Part shown: positions 62,407-64,000 of the stretch, piece by piece | Position numbering within the stretch: position 1 is the first letter of the stretch | How the letters are laid out: every line of letters starts with the position of its first letter | Assembly: GCF_000755145.1 (NCBI RefSeq) | Contig: NZ_CP009228.1 | Span: forward strand, 1,113,827 to 1,177,826 | Reading direction: 5' to 3' | Source: Treponema putidum | Lineage (GTDB): Bacteria; Spirochaetota; Spirochaetia; Treponematales; Treponemataceae | Length of the DNA: 64,000 bases | The notes under the pieces: model-generated | What the model saw: the letters and a program-made list of their open reading frames with translations, nothing else | What the model was told of the DNA's origin: nothing | The model's database searches: none | Translations under genes and position numbers: made by a program

Positions 62407-64000
62407 CTATTTTATTCCCGAAATAGGTAATTTTCCGTTAGGGGTGAAGTCGCCGCAGAGAGCCCCGAAGGCCGCGGTAAAGGAAGCCGGTGAATAGCTA
62501 TAAATGGCGATTGCCGTTTGGGCATCAGGCACCTTCGCCAAAAATGCAGGAGATAGAACTGAGATAATGATGTATTTTTTCTTAGGGTATTTACTCATTA
62601 TTTTTTGTAAAACACTTAAAGAATATTTGTCGGACAGGCAAAATATAATTGTATCAAAGTTTTGTACATGGTAATAGGCGGAATCGACTTCTATTATTTT
62701 TGCTTTTGGAAAACGTTTTAAACCGTATTTAAAAAAATCTTTATAGTCAGAGACAAGAAGAATATCTCCATTTTCTTCAGGCTTAAAAGGGATATCGGCA
62801 TCCCGAACTATTGTGGTGGAACGGCCTGCTAAACTTAAAAAGAATTTTTGACCTTCTTTGTCGGGAATTCTTTCATCCAGTTTTTCCATATCAGGTATAA
62901 TGGGAACATGATTGCTGCTTTTAAAATATTTTAATTTTTCAAGCAAAATACGAAAAGCCGCATCTTTTACTCTATCTTTAAATTGGGGTTCGTCTTTCAT
63001 AGCCTTAATATTATCCTTCCAAAAGGCTTGATAATGCCGCGGTGTTGTAGAAGATTCAATGATGTCATTTCCTGCTTCAAGAGCTAACTTTACGGCCTTT
63101 GCAATTCCGCCTGCAAAATTCATAGCTCCATGCATCATCATATCATCGGTAATTATAAGTCCCTTAAAGCCCAGTTCGCCTCTAAGTATGTCCATTAAAA
63201 GATATTTGGAAAATGTTGCCGGTTCTCCATTAGGTAAAATTGATGAAAAGTTTAAGTGCCCTGTCATAATTGCGGGTACATCCGCATCTATTAGATACTT
63301 AAAGGGAATCAGCTCTCTGTTGCGGAATGTTTCTTCGGATATGTCGATTTTAGGCAGACGGCCGTGACTGTCGATGCTGGTATCTCCGTGACCCGGAAAA
63401 TGCTTTGCTGTTGTAAGAACGCCTGCAGCCCTGCTTCCTCTAACAAAGGCTGCTCCTAGTATTCCTGCGGCATGAGGGGAGTCTCCAAAGGAGCGTGGGC
63501 CTATTATTGATGAGTCATGATCCGTTAAAAGGTCTACTGCCGGTGCAAAGTTTAGGTTTATGCCGAGAGCACTTATTTCGCGGGAAATATAATAACCTGA
63601 ATAGTAAGAATCTTGAGGTATGCCTGACGCTCCTATTGCAAGATTTCCGGGCGTTTCCGAGGTTAGGCCTTTTACATGTCTAACCCAGCCTCCTTCTTGA
63701 TCCGTTGCTACAAAAAGAGGAATACCGAATCTGCCCTCAAGAGATTTTTTTTGTAAAATGGAAATAGATTTAGCAAGTTTGCGGGAGTCTCCCGTATTCC
63801 AGCCGAAGACCTTGATGCTGCCCAGCCCCGATTCTTCAATCCATGAAAAGAGTAAGTCCCCCGGATCTTGACCTGCCCACCCGAACATAAAGGTTTGAGC
63901 TAAAAGTTCCTCATCGGTCATGTTGTCGATTATTTCGGCCGCCAGTTTTTCATTCGGCACATTATCATAAAAATTCGGCAGTTTTTTTGCTGCCGGATTG
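62407..64000 (-). CDS. Glycoside hydrolase family 3 (NagZ-like), 5' end cut by window edge
   Basis: GH3 enzyme related to beta-N-acetylhexosaminidases that recycle peptidoglycan. Seen: ATDQEGGWVRHVKGLT, LNFAPAVDLLTDHDS, TAKHFPGHGDTSIDSHG (the NagZ-type His general acid/base loop), nucleophile Asp in LIITDDMMMHGAM, then a C-terminal alpha/beta sandwich (~360-517) that NagZ itself lacks. The frame is open from GTG 63960 to base 64000, so the true start, with any signal peptide, lies beyond the window. Confidence 0.9.
   Translation of the reverse strand, partial: NPAAKKLPNFYDNVPNEKLAAEIIDNMTDEELLAQTFMFGWAGQDPGDLLFSWIEESGLGSIKVFGWNTGDSRKLAKSISILQKKSLEGRFGIPLFVATDQEGGWVRHVKGLTSETPGNLAIGASGIPQDSYYSGYYISREISALGINLNFAPAVDLLTDHDSSIIGPRSFGDSPHAAGILGAAFVRGSRAAGVLTTAKHFPGHGDTSIDSHGRLPKIDISEETFRNRELIPFKYLIDADVPAIMTGHLNFSSILPNGEPATFSKYLLMDILRGELGFKGLIITDDMMMHGAMNFAGGIAKAVKLALEAGNDIIESSTTPRHYQAFWKDNIKAMKDEPQFKDRVKDAAFRILLEKLKYFKSSNHVPIIPDMEKLDERIPDKEGQKFFLSLAGRSTTIVRDADIPFKPEENGDILLVSDYKDFFKYGLKRFPKAKIIEVDSAYYHVQNFDTIIFCLSDKYSLSVLQKIMSKYPKKKYIIISVLSPAFLAKVPDAQTAIAIYSYSPASFTAAFGALCGDFTPNGKLPISGIK

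Noticed and set aside
1-64000. CRISPR arrays, insertion sequences, prophage genes, tRNA and rRNA genes
   Set aside because: None recognised on either strand; the longest gap between genes is under 300 bases and gaps contain only promoters, hairpins and gene remnants.

Overview
The window is AT-rich spirochaete DNA and most resembles Treponema of the T. denticola group. The support is a class I hybrid-cluster protein of the strict-anaerobe type, a flgM preceded by a sigma-28-type promoter, many lipoprotein signal peptides, an M42 peptidase, formate-THF ligase, a eukaryote-like CDP-alcohol phosphotransferase and a 21-residue LRR lipoprotein. Species is inferred from gene content only; no rRNA or tRNA gene was seen. 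Both edges cut genes: an ABC-2 permease on the left and a GH3 glycosidase on the right.

Layout. 0-3 kb: permease end and a chemoreceptor. 3-8.5 kb: a decaying peptide-export operon (C39-peptidase ABC exporter, HlyD-type adaptor, TolC-like channel) with at least four lesions in two of its genes. 8.6-12.5 kb: CmpB-like membrane protein, alpha-L-fucosidase, AAA-ATPase-like/nuclease protein. 12.5-16.4 kb: nitrosative-stress locus, with hcp, the Crp/Fnr regulator that probably controls it, and a divergent DUF1858/solute-binding-type protein; hcp has a palindromic operator centred at about -41.5 and a leader with four hairpins. 16.5-20.7 kb: birA, acyl-CoA synthetase, fabF. 20.9-26.1 kb: an accessory/defence island with an AbrB-PIN toxin-antitoxin pair, a HIT gene stub, an EEP nuclease-like protein, McrB-McrC and an antitoxin-like remnant. 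26-41.7 kb: peptidase, glycogen debranching enzyme, a kinase/cNMP-binding signalling fusion, nifS-aroB-mtnN operon, asparaginase, an ABC exporter with a zinc-ribbon protein, rsmI, flgM, gltX. 41.7-51.5 kb: LRR lipoprotein, glycerate kinase, CopA with a fused CopZ-like domain, CMP-kinase/BON protein, NUDIX, Dps-peroxiredoxin oxidative-stress pair, folD. 51.7-64 kb: outer-membrane barrel, lipoprotein, rarA, M42 peptidase, LysM lipoprotein, fhs (frameshifted in an A9 run), glyS, CDP-alcohol phosphotransferase, GNAT and GH3.

The most unusual signals are: (1) a 52-nt leader element found before both hcp and glyS, with identical 14-6-4-6-14-8 geometry and compensatory changes in the inner stem; (2) the -41.5 HcpR-type operator of hcp; (3) a divergent promoter pair sharing one palindromic -35 region, with both -10 boxes exactly 6 nt from a start codon, which predicts two leaderless mRNAs; (4) a CopA-CopZ fusion that keeps a strong internal Shine-Dalgarno and ATG, so it may yield both a pump and a free chaperone; (5) homopolymer frameshifts in fhs and in the exporter operon. 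All functions are inferred by reading the sequence; no database search was run.
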